From Ridgeia piscesae (taxonomy: Eukaryota; Annelida; Polychaeta; Sabellida; Siboglinidae), in contig JAODUO010000153.1 of assembly GCA_025642075.2 (NCBI GenBank), positions 588,501 through 652,500 of the forward strand: a DNA stretch of 64,000 bases. The letters are read 5' to 3'. The position numbers and the translations under genes were made by a program. The notes beneath the pieces are model-generated. The model saw nothing but the letters and a program-made list of their open reading frames with translations, was not told where the DNA came from and made no database searches. Positions 1-13,500 of the stretch are shown here, one piece after another. Position 1 is the first letter of the stretch. Each line of letters begins with the position of its first letter.

Positions 1-3000
1 ACCAGTATGGTTTGTGTTGGTATTTTATAGCACCTAGTGGAAACACACGAAGAAGAAGAAGATAGATAGATTGTAATTTAAACCATGTCACAACATATGT
101 AAAAGAATTGTTCAGTTTAGCAATGATATTTGTTGTGCATTCCAGAGAGTGTCACATGAAGCCCATGTGTATGTTCTCACCAGTGAAGTGTGACCTTTGT
201 TTAAGTTGTGGTTGTGTCCTAGTTTCCGTCTAGTGAGTTATCTGCGATCAACACAAACAATGATACAATGGCAGGGGCAGCGTTCCTGTTTAGGTGAACC
301 AGGCTACTGTTTCAATGCAGCCCCAAGTATGTCACATATCTGATTAGAAGTTTAACTGGACATGGCCAGTTCCACAATGCTGGATATATTTTTGGATACT
401 TGCACTTGCATGATTAAAGTATTTGAGAAAGTATCATAACTTTTCTACTGTTGTCTGTTGGATTCCTACTGTTGGGTGTTTGTGTGCTGGCCACTTGCCA
501 GCAACCAGACATGACAACATTAATGGATGTTGTTGCCTACTTACAAAAAACAAGCTTGGTGTGGGTGTCTATCAAATATGCTACAGATTTCCATATGAAA
601 GCGTATTTATCTGCAGTATTGTGTGAAGTATGCATTTCTGTTGACTAGACTTGGTAAAATGTCACACAGTGAAGAAGTGGAGAAGTTGTCATGTTGGGAG
701 ACTTCTAAAGTTGGATAGGAAAATTCCACCAAATAAAAGTGTAGCAGTTTATAAATATTATTTAGTCATGCCTGGCTTCAATTGATATGTACTCAGCTGT
801 TTAATGCAGTGTAAAATCCTGTCTGATCCGTTGACAGGTAGGCTACTCTATTGTCACCTGTCACTTTTGAGATAGGCCTCTGTGGTCAAAGTTAGGGGTC
901 TCCTCACAAGTTCACAGATACCCAGACCCCTACAGCATTACCTCTGGGAATCCTTGCAAGCAGAGCTGTTTGACTACAAAACTAACCCTGCCCGATGGAT
1001 CCCCTACATAAAGTGTGGGAGTTCGCTGGGACGAAATAGCCACGAGAAGCACAAATACCCACCCCCTCAATCGAAGATAGATAAACAATTTGTGGAGATT
1101 CAGGTATAATGACCAGTCCACCCAGTTTCTTGAACAGCTGAACAGTATTCAAATATTAGCTTCTACATCCCAAACACTGCGTGTAAAATTAGCAGCCTGT
1201 GGCTGAAATCACCCTAACTTATGTCACATGACCAGAGGCCAACCACACTGCTTGATTTCATTGGCTGAGCTTAAATTCAGAGTTTTCCAAAGGGATCAGC
1301 CAGGAGTACTGCTGCCTGATGTGGATATAATCAGCAGTTCCAACCCCTGGCATGTGAGGATGGTCCAGGCGACATATTGGTGGGTCAGTGTGTGGTAGTT
1401 CGTTATCACCACAAATTGCAAGGAAAATTTATTGTTACATGTCACTTACAACCTGTTGGTTTTTATGTATTATTTGTTATTAATGCACGTTATTGCTGTG
1501 GATATCAATGGGGTGCAGATATTCTGCCAACCATGTAAGTTAAATGCTGTGGTTTTAGGAACCATTTTGCATTTGTGAAAGTTGTCAGTTCTACCCCATG
1601 GTTAGGTGTAGGTAAAACCAATACTAGGGTAGTTTTTTACTTTGCAAACTTACGAGAACACTCATTAACCCACCACTCAATGAAACTGGCTATTCTTGGC
1701 AAAGTGACAAGTATAGGTATTTCTTCATGACGGTTGTCAGGGAGACTGTGACGTAGGTAAGCAGTAGGTGTCTACTGGACCGTGATGACGACTGGATGTA
1801 ACCACTGCTGTCACAGGGTGACCTTAGTTGTCTGTTCACGTGAAGTGTTTGATTGATGTATGTCTTCACATGTCAGATGAGAAATCATCTAGTGAAAAAC
1901 ATCATTTCATCAGTTCACAGTTTACTAGTATGTAAAATGAAAAAACCTAACATGGAGTGCATAATAGTCAGTTTTTGCCTGATCAAAGAGGTAAAAAATA
2001 AAAAAATAAAATTGTGTTAGTTTAGCCACCGAAAAGATATAATTATAGTCCATGGATAACAGCCTTATAACAATGTAGCAGGGTAGGTAATTTAAATTAA
2101 TGTACATATTTCCTTATGACGTCATTTTTACTAAAAAGATATGCAGCCTTTTCTTGATGAAAACAACATTGACTAGAAAGGTTTTCATGTTCAGATAGTG
2201 TAAACAAGCTTGTATTGTTCTAATATGTAGGAATATGTTATGAACTTCTGCATGAATAACTTTGAAACATTAAAAACATTTCCATGATGACGTTCTTGTA
2301 AATGTCAAGAGTATCGTCTAACAGCAGATAGCTGAGTGAAGTTTGAGAAACGTGTTAGTATTTGTACTACCAATGGGTTGTGAAATTCATACTTCCTGTG
2401 ATGAGGTAAGACCATCCAGTATTATTTACATTCATACATCAAGAATGCAACAGTTTACAGTTTAAAATGTTACATTATAATTTATTATATTTTATCATCA
2501 CAAACGTTTTTGTAATTACCATCATAATTTTATGATCTGTTTTGCGAGTGTTGTTTCTTGTTTATTTGTGTATTTATATAGTAGCTGTTCATGCAGTGCC
2601 TCATTCTGCTAAATAAATACATACCTGATAGTATTATTTGTAATCAGAAGGAATGCCTGTAGAGGCAAATTATCAAAATTAATGGTTTCTAATGGGTACC
2701 AACTGAGAACTACATTATCTGTTACTTTTGCACACACAAATCCCTGCTAAGATTGTGTATTGTTAATATTAATAACTATAACGGATTATTGTGTACCAGG
2801 TAGTTTTATCGAGTGAATCGTAACTTCGTAATTGTAACAGTTGGATGCATGGCCTAATTTGACAAATATTCCCAAATATGTGGTAGTCCATTGGACTATT
2901 GCTGTCATCATCTTTGGTAGTCTAACCGAATTTCTGGTAGTCCTCAGACTACCAGACTACCACTATGTCGACCCCTCACTAGTAGTTTCAAGACACGTCA

Positions 3001-3809
3001 CTTGATTTGTTGTACTGCATCAATTTGATATACCGGTATTTCATCTTGTAATGTCACAAGATACTTAGCAAATCTTACTAAAAAAATTGCAACTAACAAA
3101 TTATTCTAAGTATGTTTTGACATTACAAGGTATAGATTCGTGAATCATTTCATGCAAGCAGGTTCTATTGATTCTTTGACAAAGAAAATGCAAGCACATG
3201 TTGCTCAGTGAAGTAATAAAAGAATACAAACAGTCAGTGAACTAATCCATTACATTTGCAATGCAGCCAATCTCTGGTAGCTTAGACACATTTTGTGTCG
3301 TTTGGAAATTAAAACTGGCAGTTTCCAGCTGAATTGTATAGATATCATTTTTGAGCTGCCAAACTTGTGATATACAACCCAAAATGGGGTTATTTATTAT
3401 GGCTGCCATAATAATTGTAGATGTGCTAGAAATCTAAACCGCTTTCAGTTTTCAATTTGCCAACTGTGCTGCGTCTTTGCTCTGTCCTGTATTGTCTGAG
3501 TGTAGCAGTCATGTGAAGCTAACAAAGCTGCTTTACAGGAGAATCTCTTGTGGCAAACTTACAAAAAATTGAAATAATTGTGGTTTAAAACAATATCAAT
3601 GCTACGTTTACAATTCAACTCATAATAACTTTAGTTTCTCTGGTGGCATTGATTTCTTTCAATATTTGCAGTGAAGATCAACACATTTTCTAGTTGCTGG
3701 CTAGAAATCACAAGTGTCCAAATACGTGCCTAAATGACGCCCATTTTTGCTAACTCACAGCTGTTCACTGCAAACTATTCACAACTTTCTTAGCGGCTTC
3801 ATGAAACTG

Positions 3810-4046
3810 GCCCTTAAGGACCATTTCACTAACGTAATTTTGATCTTTAAACAAATCTTGAAAACCATAAAATTGTAACAACAAGTGCCAGTGGGACATT
3901 GTCACTGATGTCACAAGGAAATAGTGTCCACGGTAATGGTTATGGATATCTGTGTATAAAAAAAAGAATTTAGTTTAACGAAGGATTTTTTTAAGGATGA
4001 ATTTTCCTTAAGAGCTCTTTATCTTAGTGAAACGGTCCCCTGGTCT
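3810..4046. mobile_element. possible MITE-like remnant
   Basis: The left end (cttaaggaccatttcactaa at 3812) and the right end (cttagtgaaacggtccc, to about 4040) are roughly reverse complements, and a related right end recurs at about 20848-20890 (cttaagagctcattaccgtt, then agtgagacagtcccc). This suggests an interspersed element with inverted ends. No target duplication was established. Confidence 0.35.
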
Positions 4047-4224
4047 TTAAGTAGGGATCTCCTATCATACAGCACATATTTTGTTACCGAATGTGTAAAT
4101 CCATTTACACTCACTTTAAGCAATATCTATGGTTTTGGAACACGTTTTACCAGTCCAAATGGTGGACGGGTCTCTGTATTATTTTGTTAATTGATTGTAG
4201 TTGCATAATTCACTGTTCAATATT

Positions 4225-4227
<3 letters not shown>

Positions 4228-4264
<37 letters not shown>
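4228..4264. repeat. (AT)n microsatellite
   Basis: About 18 AT dinucleotides, 100 bp before the exon 2 acceptor. Confidence 0.95.
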
Positions 4265-4266
<2 letters not shown>

Positions 4267-4364
4267 GTATATCTTTTTTAATAAATTTTATGCATTGTTT
4301 GTTAATCTTTTGCTGTTGGATATTGGGACAACTAAATTGTCATATCTTCTAATCTTTGTTGCAG

Positions 4365-4552
4365 AAATACGGAGAAGCGGAAGGAGAAATCACGTGATGC
4401 CGCACGATCACGCCGCAGTAAGGAGACGGAGGTCTTCTACCAGCTGGCCCACCAGCTCCCCCTCCCACACAACACGAGCGCACAGCTTGACAAAGCTTCC
4501 ATCATGAGGCTCGCCATCAGCCATCTCAAGTTACGGGAACTCCTTGGTGAAG
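4365..4552 (+). CDS. HIF1A: HIF-alpha exon 2: basic helix-loop-helix domain
   Basis: Acceptor tttgttgcag precedes 4365 and the donor GT is at 4553. The exon enters with one base closing a codon and leaves with one base of the next. It encodes [20 protein letters not shown] (residues 1-20), then [12 protein letters not shown] and [20 protein letters not shown]. This is the DNA-binding basic region, helix 1, loop and helix 2 of HIF-alpha; SRDAARSRR is the family's DNA-contact signature. Preceding residues, including the start Met, must come from an exon I could not locate. Confidence 0.96.
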
Positions 4553-7500
4553 GTATTGAAATGTTCAATTACTCTTGTTACATTTAGTCAATTTTTCTAG
4601 TTAATTTTGTTGATGATTGTTTTGTTTGTGTGAACAGTATATTTTGAGTGAAATGTAAGATACATTCAGCTTGTTTTGGGGTCTCATGAGAAGACAAATG
4701 TAAGATACATACAGCTTGTTTTGGGGTCTCATGAGAAGACAAATGTAAGATACATACAGCTTGTTTTGGGGTCTCATGAGAACACAAATGTAAGATACAT
4801 ACAGCTTGTTTTGGGGTCTCATGAGAACACAAATGTAAGATACATACAGCTTGTTTTGGGGTCTCATGAGAAGACAAATGTAAGATACATACAGCTTGTT
4901 TTGGGGTCTCATGAGAAGACAAATGTAAGATACATACAGCTTGTTTTGGGGTCTCATGAGAAGACAAATGTAAGATACATACAGCTTGTTTTGGGGTCTC
5001 ATGAGAAGACAAATGTAAGATACATTCAGCTTGTTTTGGGGTCTCATGAGAAGACAAATGTAAGATACATTCAGCTTGTTTTGGGGTCTCATGAGAAGAC
5101 AAATGTAAGATACATACAGCTTGTTTTGGGGTCTCATGAGAAGACAAATGTAAGATACATACAGCTTGTTTTGGGGTCTCATGAGAAGACAAATGTAAGA
5201 TACATACAGCTTGTTTTGGGGTCTCATGAGAAGACAAATGTAAGATACATACAGCTTGTTTTGGGGTCTCATGAGAAGACAAATGTAAGATACATACAGC
5301 TTGTTTTGGGGTCTCATGAGAACACAAATGTAAGATACATACAGCTTGTTTTGGGGTCTCATGAGAAGACAAATGTAAGATACATACAGCTTGTTTTGGG
5401 GTCTCATGAGAAGACAAATGTAAGATACATACAGCTTGTTTTGGGGTCTCATGAGAAGACAAATGTAAGATACATACAGCTTGTTTTGGGGTCTCATGAG
5501 AAGACAAATGTAAGATACATTCAGCTTGTTTTGGGGTCTCATGAGAAGACAAATGTAAGATACATACAGCTTGTTTTGGGGTCTCATGAGAAGACAAATG
5601 TAAGATACATACAGCTTGTTTTGGGGTCTCATGAGAAGACAAATGTAAGCATACAAACAGCTTGTTTTGGGGTCTCATGAGAAGACAAATGTAAGATACA
5701 TACAGCTTGTTTTGGGGTCTCATGAGAAGACAAATGTAAGATACATACAGCTTGTTTTGGGGTCTCATGAGAACACAAATGTAAGATACATACAGCTTGT
5801 TTTGGGGTCTCATGAGAACACAAATGTAAGATACATACAGCTTGTTTTGGGGTCTCATGAGAAGACAAATGTAAGATACATACAGCTTGTTTTGGGGTCT
5901 CATGAGAAGACAAATGTAAGATACATACAGCTTGTTTTGAGGTCTCATGAGAAGACAAATGTAAGATACATATAAGTTGTTTTGAGGTATCATGAGAAGA
6001 CAAATGTAAGATACATACAGCTTGTTTTGAGGTCTCATGAGAAGACAAATGTAAGATACATACAGCTTGTTTTGAGGTCTCATGAGAAGACAAATGTAAG
6101 ATACATATAGCTTGTTTTGGGGTCTCATGAGAAGACAAATGTAAGATACATACAGCTTGTTTTGGGGTCTCATGAGAAGACAAATGTAAGATACATACAG
6201 CTTGTTTTGGGGTCTCACGAGAAGACAAATGTAAGATACATACAGCTTGTTTGGGGGTCTCACGAGAAGACAAATGTAAGATTCATACAGCTTGTTTTGG
6301 GGTCTCATTTGTTTTGGGGTCTCATGAGAAGACAAATGTAAGATACATACAGCTTGTTTTGGGGTCTCATTTGTTTTTGGGTCTCATGAGAAGACAAATG
6401 TAAGATACATACAGCTTGTTTTGGGGTCTCATGAGAAGACAAATGCATTAAAAGTATATCTTAGGGCCGTTTGATAATGGTGGATGTATTTGTATATCAA
6501 CTGTCACTGTCTGTCTTTTTCGACAATGGCAACTACCAGGTTGTTTATATAATTGATCATTAACCAGTTTTGCAAAACTAATTATCATTTGTGAAATTTA
6601 GATTGATTCTCAACACAATTTATCACTAAATATTATTTTATTATAGGACTTATATAAATAATTTTACAGCATTAAGATTTACTTCTCTGATCTTCAAACA
6701 GAATGTGTAATGTGTCGATTCGGTTTCAAAGACAATTTTGTTGTTGAGAATTGCAAAATGTTAAGGCAGCAACAATAACGTAGATTATGATTGGCATGAA
6801 CACCCAGAAAAGATAATTTTGAAATGTGGACTGGTATCAGAAGATTAAAATACAGCAATGTTTTGTAGGTAAATGTTGGTGTTGCCTGCCTGGTTGGGTG
6901 GGGGCAGATGAGATGGATAAGAATAAGCACACTTAGTTAATAGATGCACACCTATGGCGGTATTCATAGATGTGTTTCTGTTTTTTATAACTGCCCGCCC
7001 ATTCAGCAGGTAATATCACTGATAAGTGAAATGTGGCCGGAGGGAGATCTTAGACAAGCTAGAACGATAACATCTTTGGAAATGTAATGTCAGTTGTTCC
7101 ATTTGGGTCATAATTGTACGTGTGCATTGTATACATGACTGAGTTAAATGTTATTCTAGGGCAGTGAGGTAGCAACATATTTTTAAGTATTGTAACTTAA
7201 AATGAAATGTACAAAACCATTTTATGAATATGTACCTTTTATTAGATTATAACAAGTAGCCTATTTAAATACTTAAATTAAATATAAAAAGACAGGTAAA
7301 GAAGTGGCATGAATTGTGACAAAGGTGGGATGTTATAACAGCGTGAAAAGTGAGGATGCTGTTATCTAATAAAGTATTAATGTTGTTTGTCAAGCTTCAG
7401 TGCTTGTAATTTATGTAAACTTAATCACATTATGGAAATGAGATTTGTTTTCTCTACATTTAAAAGTTATTAAATTAATTAATTAAAACAAGTCAGTCAA

Positions 7501-10500
7501 TTGTCATAAGTTTTCCTAATTTATACCATAAGGTATTATTCATAGCTAAACATTAGACTATAATTACCATATAATTTCATTGCCTTGAAATTTTGTTAAA
7601 ACAACATTGTAATGGTCACTATTCAGGTTATTACACTTGCAAAAGTAGCTGAACTGTTGATGTTCTGATTCACCCTCGTATTTGTGGTGGTGAAGCAGAG
7701 AGCACTGAGGCATCAGGAGTGTACCAGTGGACATTGTATTTGACCATGTCAAAAAGCACATTGCTCTCATTCTGTGGGCTGTTTACTCAGCTGTGACCCA
7801 AAGCAGTGGTGAGGGTGTGTCTTGTTCAACACTACACAACAGTAGAGCATTACTCTCTGTAGACTCAAACACAGTTTTAATTCATGTTCAGTGTTGAAAG
7901 TAGCTCTGCTGTTTTACCTGCCTGCTTAATCATTACTTTTGATATTTCGGTGTACTGTTGGTGTACTTGTTTTTACTGTCAAACATGATCCAAATCACAT
8001 CCAGTGACATTGTTGACATGGTCCCTCGTAGGACCAGCCAAGATAGAATAGTGTGACCGATGGAATTACTCTGTCAACTATTCGTGTCTGTCTGTCTTCT
8101 GGCCTATTTTCAGGCCAGTGCTGTGGTCAGTGAGCAATATGTAAGGTGTACTAGATGACTCAAATGTCATCCTGTCACGCTCCACTGACCACACACACCT
8201 ACAGGTAGATAACATCAGTGCCAACAACTGCAGAGAATGCGGCAAAGATAGGTGTATAGTCACATTGGTGGCGATACAATCACATGTACACAGCCAAATG
8301 CTCCTGTGAATAACAGCTATCACGAGACTATTAGTCAGTGTTTATTTCTGCATCAACAATACAGAAGTCAGTGTTTATTTGTGCACAGCAAAATATGTCT
8401 TCAGTTGTGGTCTCAGATGAAAACAGTGGTATTTTTACATTTGCAGTTACATAATTGTTCAGTGGAGACACGGGTCAATGTTTGTTTGCTTGTCTGTATC
8501 TAGTAAACATTTCTATTCAGTGTAACAGTATCTAGTGTTGTACATCTGAAAAAACGTGTGGTAGTTTTAGAAGAAATTGTCATTACATAAGTTGTAGAGA
8601 ACCCAAGGAAGGTTTACTTTGTCAGGACAGCTCTGCACCAGTGACACTATCTAATCTAACTCACAGATTGCATTCATTACTTTCAAACTGTTCCATCCAA
8701 TTATACACTGGTCATTATATTGGTGACCATTATATTTAGGCAGGCAGATTATCTTTCTGTGGTGAAGCAGCTGCATTGTCTCTTGGTCCAGTCTGGTAGG
8801 TCAAGCTGGAATTGGACACCTCAAAGTAAGGTCAAGCATTGGGTCAGATGTTGGCCTACATATGGTGGCCTGCGCTGGTCAGCCTTTATGACCTATTTCA
8901 ATTATTTGGGGAACTGTCTTTTGGCCAGGGTTAGGTTTTGTTGCAGTTGTCAATTCCAGCTAATGAGCACCGGACAAACTCACCCACAACTACAGTAAAA
9001 CACATAGACAGTCAAGTACAGCAGTTAGACATTCTAAATGTTAATAGAGTTTGATTGCTTCAAAAATATTAACCACTGCTCTAGTATTAAAAAGAGATTT
9101 GCAACATAACAAATCAGTTGCAATAGTTCATAGAATGAGCATACCTGAGTAGTTACAAACATGATGTAATTCTGCATAAATTAATCCATTTAGCCAATGG
9201 TTTAACCCATGTCCCATATAGTCCATATTAAGTTTGGCTAAAAAAACATGTAACTGTGGCGGAGGAAAAGCATGATAGCTAAGGAAAAATCAAACAAGTT
9301 AACTAAATGGCAAAACAGTGTGTTAGAATGAGCAGAGATTGTTTTGTGAAGGAATGTAGAAGTAATTGTATGAACGTTGTGCGGTTGTAGTGAATGACGT
9401 CAAGTACAGTACTACTGAGATGGCCCTACACAGTAAGCTGGACCAGCAGTACCTGAAGGCTCTTGAAGGGTTCTTCCTGATCATTGCGAAGGAGGGAGAC
9501 ATGATGTACTTGTCGGAGAATGCTGCCAAATACCTCGGTCTTACACAGGTCAGTGCGGTCATATCTTGTTTATAATACTAGACTGTCATCACCAGCACTT
9601 TTGCCAGTGGTGGCTGCTATGCGATTCAACAGAAAATTTCCTGACAATCTTATTTTCGCTGCACTATAAACATCAGCTGCTCAAGTGTGAAATTCAGAAT
9701 TTTCTATAGAAAAGTATCTAGTCACGATAGCCCGTAATTGTTTACTTGCCTGGTTGACTGTGAAATGGTAGGCATTTATCACAAACTGTGATTGTGTTGG
9801 TGCATGTTTTCACAGACAAGGCAGTATTTACATACTTTTTACGTACTGGTATTTTATGTCTCAAGTTGAGAAGTAGTAATGGACTCGTTGCTGTATCTCT
9901 GGAAGAAATGGTATTTCCCTGTTGGTTTATTCTCTAAGTCTGCTAGGGACCTTCACCAAACATAGGCAAACATGTCGGAAGAGTGCAGAACAGGTAATGC
10001 TTTGCTTTGTTGCTACGTTCACGGAGAGTGTTCCAAGTCATGGTTCTAACATCAAAACTACAACACCAGCAGCTGCCACAACAGATTGTATAAACTACAG
10101 GACAACTCCAGCCAACTCTGAAAAAGCATGTTGTGTGTGAACTGGTCTGCACGCTGGTGATAAGATAGGATGTTTCCTGCCTGGGTATCTCACAACACTT
10201 GATGATACTACTCATGTTCGGATGTACCGCAACTACACTATCAGTCACACCTAGTCTACAGTACAGATTGTACTGCTCTATCATACCTACCATGTACCAC
10301 TTGGTTGTACTGCTGTATCACACCTGCAATGTACCACTTGGTTGTACTGCTCTATCATACCTACCATGTACCACTTGGTTGTACTGCTGTATCACACCTG
10401 CAATGTACCACTTGGTTGTACTGCTGTATCACACCTGCAATGTACCACTTGGTTGTACTGCTCTATCATACCTACAATGTACCACTTGGTTGTACTGCTG

Positions 10501-13500
10501 TATCACACCTGCAATGTACCACTTGGTTGTACTGCTCTATCACACCTGCAATGTACCACTTGGTTGTACTGCTCTATCATACCTACAATGTACCACTTGG
10601 TTGTACTGCTGTATCACACCTGCAATGTACCACTTGGTTGTACTGCTGTATCACACCTGCAATGTACCACTTGGTTGTACTGCTGTATCACACCTGCAAT
10701 GTACCACTTGGTTGTACTGCTGTATCACACCTGCAATGTACCACTTGGTTGTACTGCTCTATCACACCTGCAATGTACCACTTGGTTGTACTGCTGTATC
10801 ACACCTGCAATGTACCACTTGGTTGTACTGCTCTATCATACCTGCAATGTACCACTTGGTTGTACTGCTGTATCACACCTGCAATGTACCACTTGGTTGT
10901 ACTGCTCTATCATACCTACCATGTACCACTTGGTTGTACTGCTCTATCATACCTACAATGTACCACTTGGTTGTACTGCTCTATCATACCTACAATGTAC
11001 CACTTGGTTGTACTGCTCAGTCATGCTGCTTTTGTACTGCTCACCACAAATGCAATAATTTTTTTATTATTAATGTAATAAAATCACATGATGTTATTTG
11101 TGTATCTTATATTTAACTGTATGCAGATTTTATGAAATACCACTACAGTAATGTCTGTACCTGAACAATGTGGATGCTATCATTCAGTGGTCACATGGTC
11201 CATTATTTGACCAGCCAACATTGCAGATAAGTTACTGGTCACTTACTGATTTATTTATGTTGAGGCATCACCTAAAGAGTTTATAAAAAATACCAAATAC
11301 AAACTGTTCCTGTAGTTGTGTACATAAATAGCAGCCTGTACCATGGACAGAAAGTGTTCTGGTTTTAACCTGTGTATGGTTGGTAATGCATAACTAGTAA
11401 TTTTGCATTCTTATTCCTGTGCCATCAAGTTGATCTGATAGGGACTGTTTCGTCAGTTGTTAACTTTGAGTGCTGTTCTTTCTAATTAGAGACAAGTTCA
11501 GCGTCTGTGACCTCTATCTGACAAGTGTCTTTGTGGGAGATTAGCTGACGAGATTAAGAGAGAGATTAACTCTTCATGTTTGTGTTCTTTATATTGCCAA
11601 CAGGCAGGTCTATGTTTAATGCAGTGTGGTCTTTCAGCTGAGTCTTTCAGGTCGCACTGCTGTGGTTACTGAGGGGGCAGGTCTCGTTGTAAAATGGAAA
11701 GGTAGCACCTGTAGAGACCATGCTTTTGTCACCTGTGTGGTTATAGGGGCCAGGACCCCCAGACCTAATGTAGAATTAATGCGACATAGTTGGTTCTTGA
11801 TAGAGCATTGTTCACTCTGAATTGCCACTGAACATGATTGATATGAGTCATAACATGATTGACACGTGAGTCATAACATGGCTTTAATTAACCCTAGAGG
11901 TGACCAAACAAAAATCCTCTGTAGCATACTGTTCCTATACAAATCATGAGTTGACTAATATTGGTCACAAAAAACAATGGGTGGTTCACACGATGCATTG
12001 ATATCAAATTGCTTCAAACTGTAACATAATTCTGTCTTTAGTCATTTTGTTAATAATAGCTTTCTTCCTGCCAGATTGACAGCATGTCTTCTGTGTTGTT
12101 TAGTGAAATATATTTAGCCTTTTGATAAATGGGTAATGATTACGGTGGCCTACCCCTGAACACAACAGTTTTGTAAACATTGTGACACTAATATGCCATG
12201 AGTCGTCAGTGTTCACCACCCAATCTAGCACAGTTCAAAGGATTTTCTTAGTTCTTTGAACATTTTCAGTACATTTAGACAGCGCAATATCCAACATGCT
12301 CAAAGTGCTGTACAATAAAATTCAAGCCATGCAATATGTGATACAAAAAAACATGGTGATAATAATCTTGAATTTTTTCATTTTGAAATACATAATGTAA
12401 TTTATAATGCATACCTTTCTCATCTGCACACCTATCTGCTAAGTTGTATGGCAAGTCCTAAATATTGGTTAAACAGATTATATTAATTGTCATTCGGACT
12501 AACTTCTACTAAGCAGTTAGTTGATCTTGTGCACTGTTGCATTTGAAGGTATGTTTATCTGGCTGCAGACAGAAATATTTGCAACACTGAACTGTTCAAG
12601 ATGGCTTAGTTACATGTAACATTGCGTGTAGAAATAGCTGCGGCGTTGGGGTTTAGCCAAGTGCAGTGAACACTTGCCGTCATGTGCGCTAGGCGTGGGA
12701 CCCTTAATAAGATCACTGACAGTAAAGCACCCAGTCTGAAGAACTTGTGTGCCGATGCTAGTGGTTGTTAGTGGTTGCATTCAAGTTGACGGGGTCACTA
12801 GGCTGCCCATAATATTGTCATGCTAGGATTCTGGACAGATATTCAAGTTTTCAATGCAGCTCATGGTTGCGATGCAGGATTTGTACTAAAAGATTAGGCC
12901 ATGGGACTGAAATACTACTGCTACTTAACTGTGAGCATCAGGACACACCACCAGGACATGTTCACAGGGGTATCATTGAAATAGTATAGTGTCCTCAGTA
13001 ACTGTTTCATTTTGAACACGCTCCATAAATTTAACAGCAGATTATAACATAATGATGAGTTTTCCTTATGAGCCTATAACCACGTGTTATTATTGACAGT
13101 GATTGATAACGTTATACACACTGACTCGCATGTAACTGCACCGGTTTGACAGAACTGAGGAAGGTTCGGGACATCGGGGACTGGTTCAGAGGTATTTGCT
13201 ATTACAATGTCTACATTGTGTGTCTTTGGCAAACAGATGATACATAATAAAATACCAGATCATAACTAAAGAGCAAAAGAGCATCATATTCAAACAAAGA
13301 TATCTACAGAGACACGTTTAAGCAACTCTCTCTGCTGTGTGATGTTATTGCAATGTAAGCATACACCACAGCTGACTAATGGGCTCATGACACAGTTAAC
13401 TTTCCCATTGGCCACCATGTTAGCGTTTTGTAGGATTATAAGGAAACCAGACGCAGGAAAATTCTAAAAATTATTGCCTGTTGTTATCATCATCTCAGTG

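Larger units (their letters stand above)
1..4364 (+). other. 5' flank or intron 1 of the HIF-alpha gene
   Basis: No ORF with family likeness is present. The first coding exon should be short and end two bases into a codon before a GT donor; I could not identify one with certainty. AT-rich sequence with small inverted repeats near 2880-2966 (GGTAGTC/GACTACC), a possible MITE remnant at 3810-4046 and an (AT)n tract just before exon 2. Confidence 0.5.

Noticed and set aside
2372..2404. ATGGGTTGTGAAATTC.. frame ending at gagGTAAGA as the missing exon 1
   Set aside because: It ends in phase 0, but exon 2 needs a preceding exon ending two bases into a codon; the peptide also lacks the basic residues expected.
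4584..6335. 583-codon minus-strand ORF with 15-residue repeats
   Set aside because: It is the reverse reading of the 45-bp minisatellite; several frames are open at once and nothing outside the repeat is coding.
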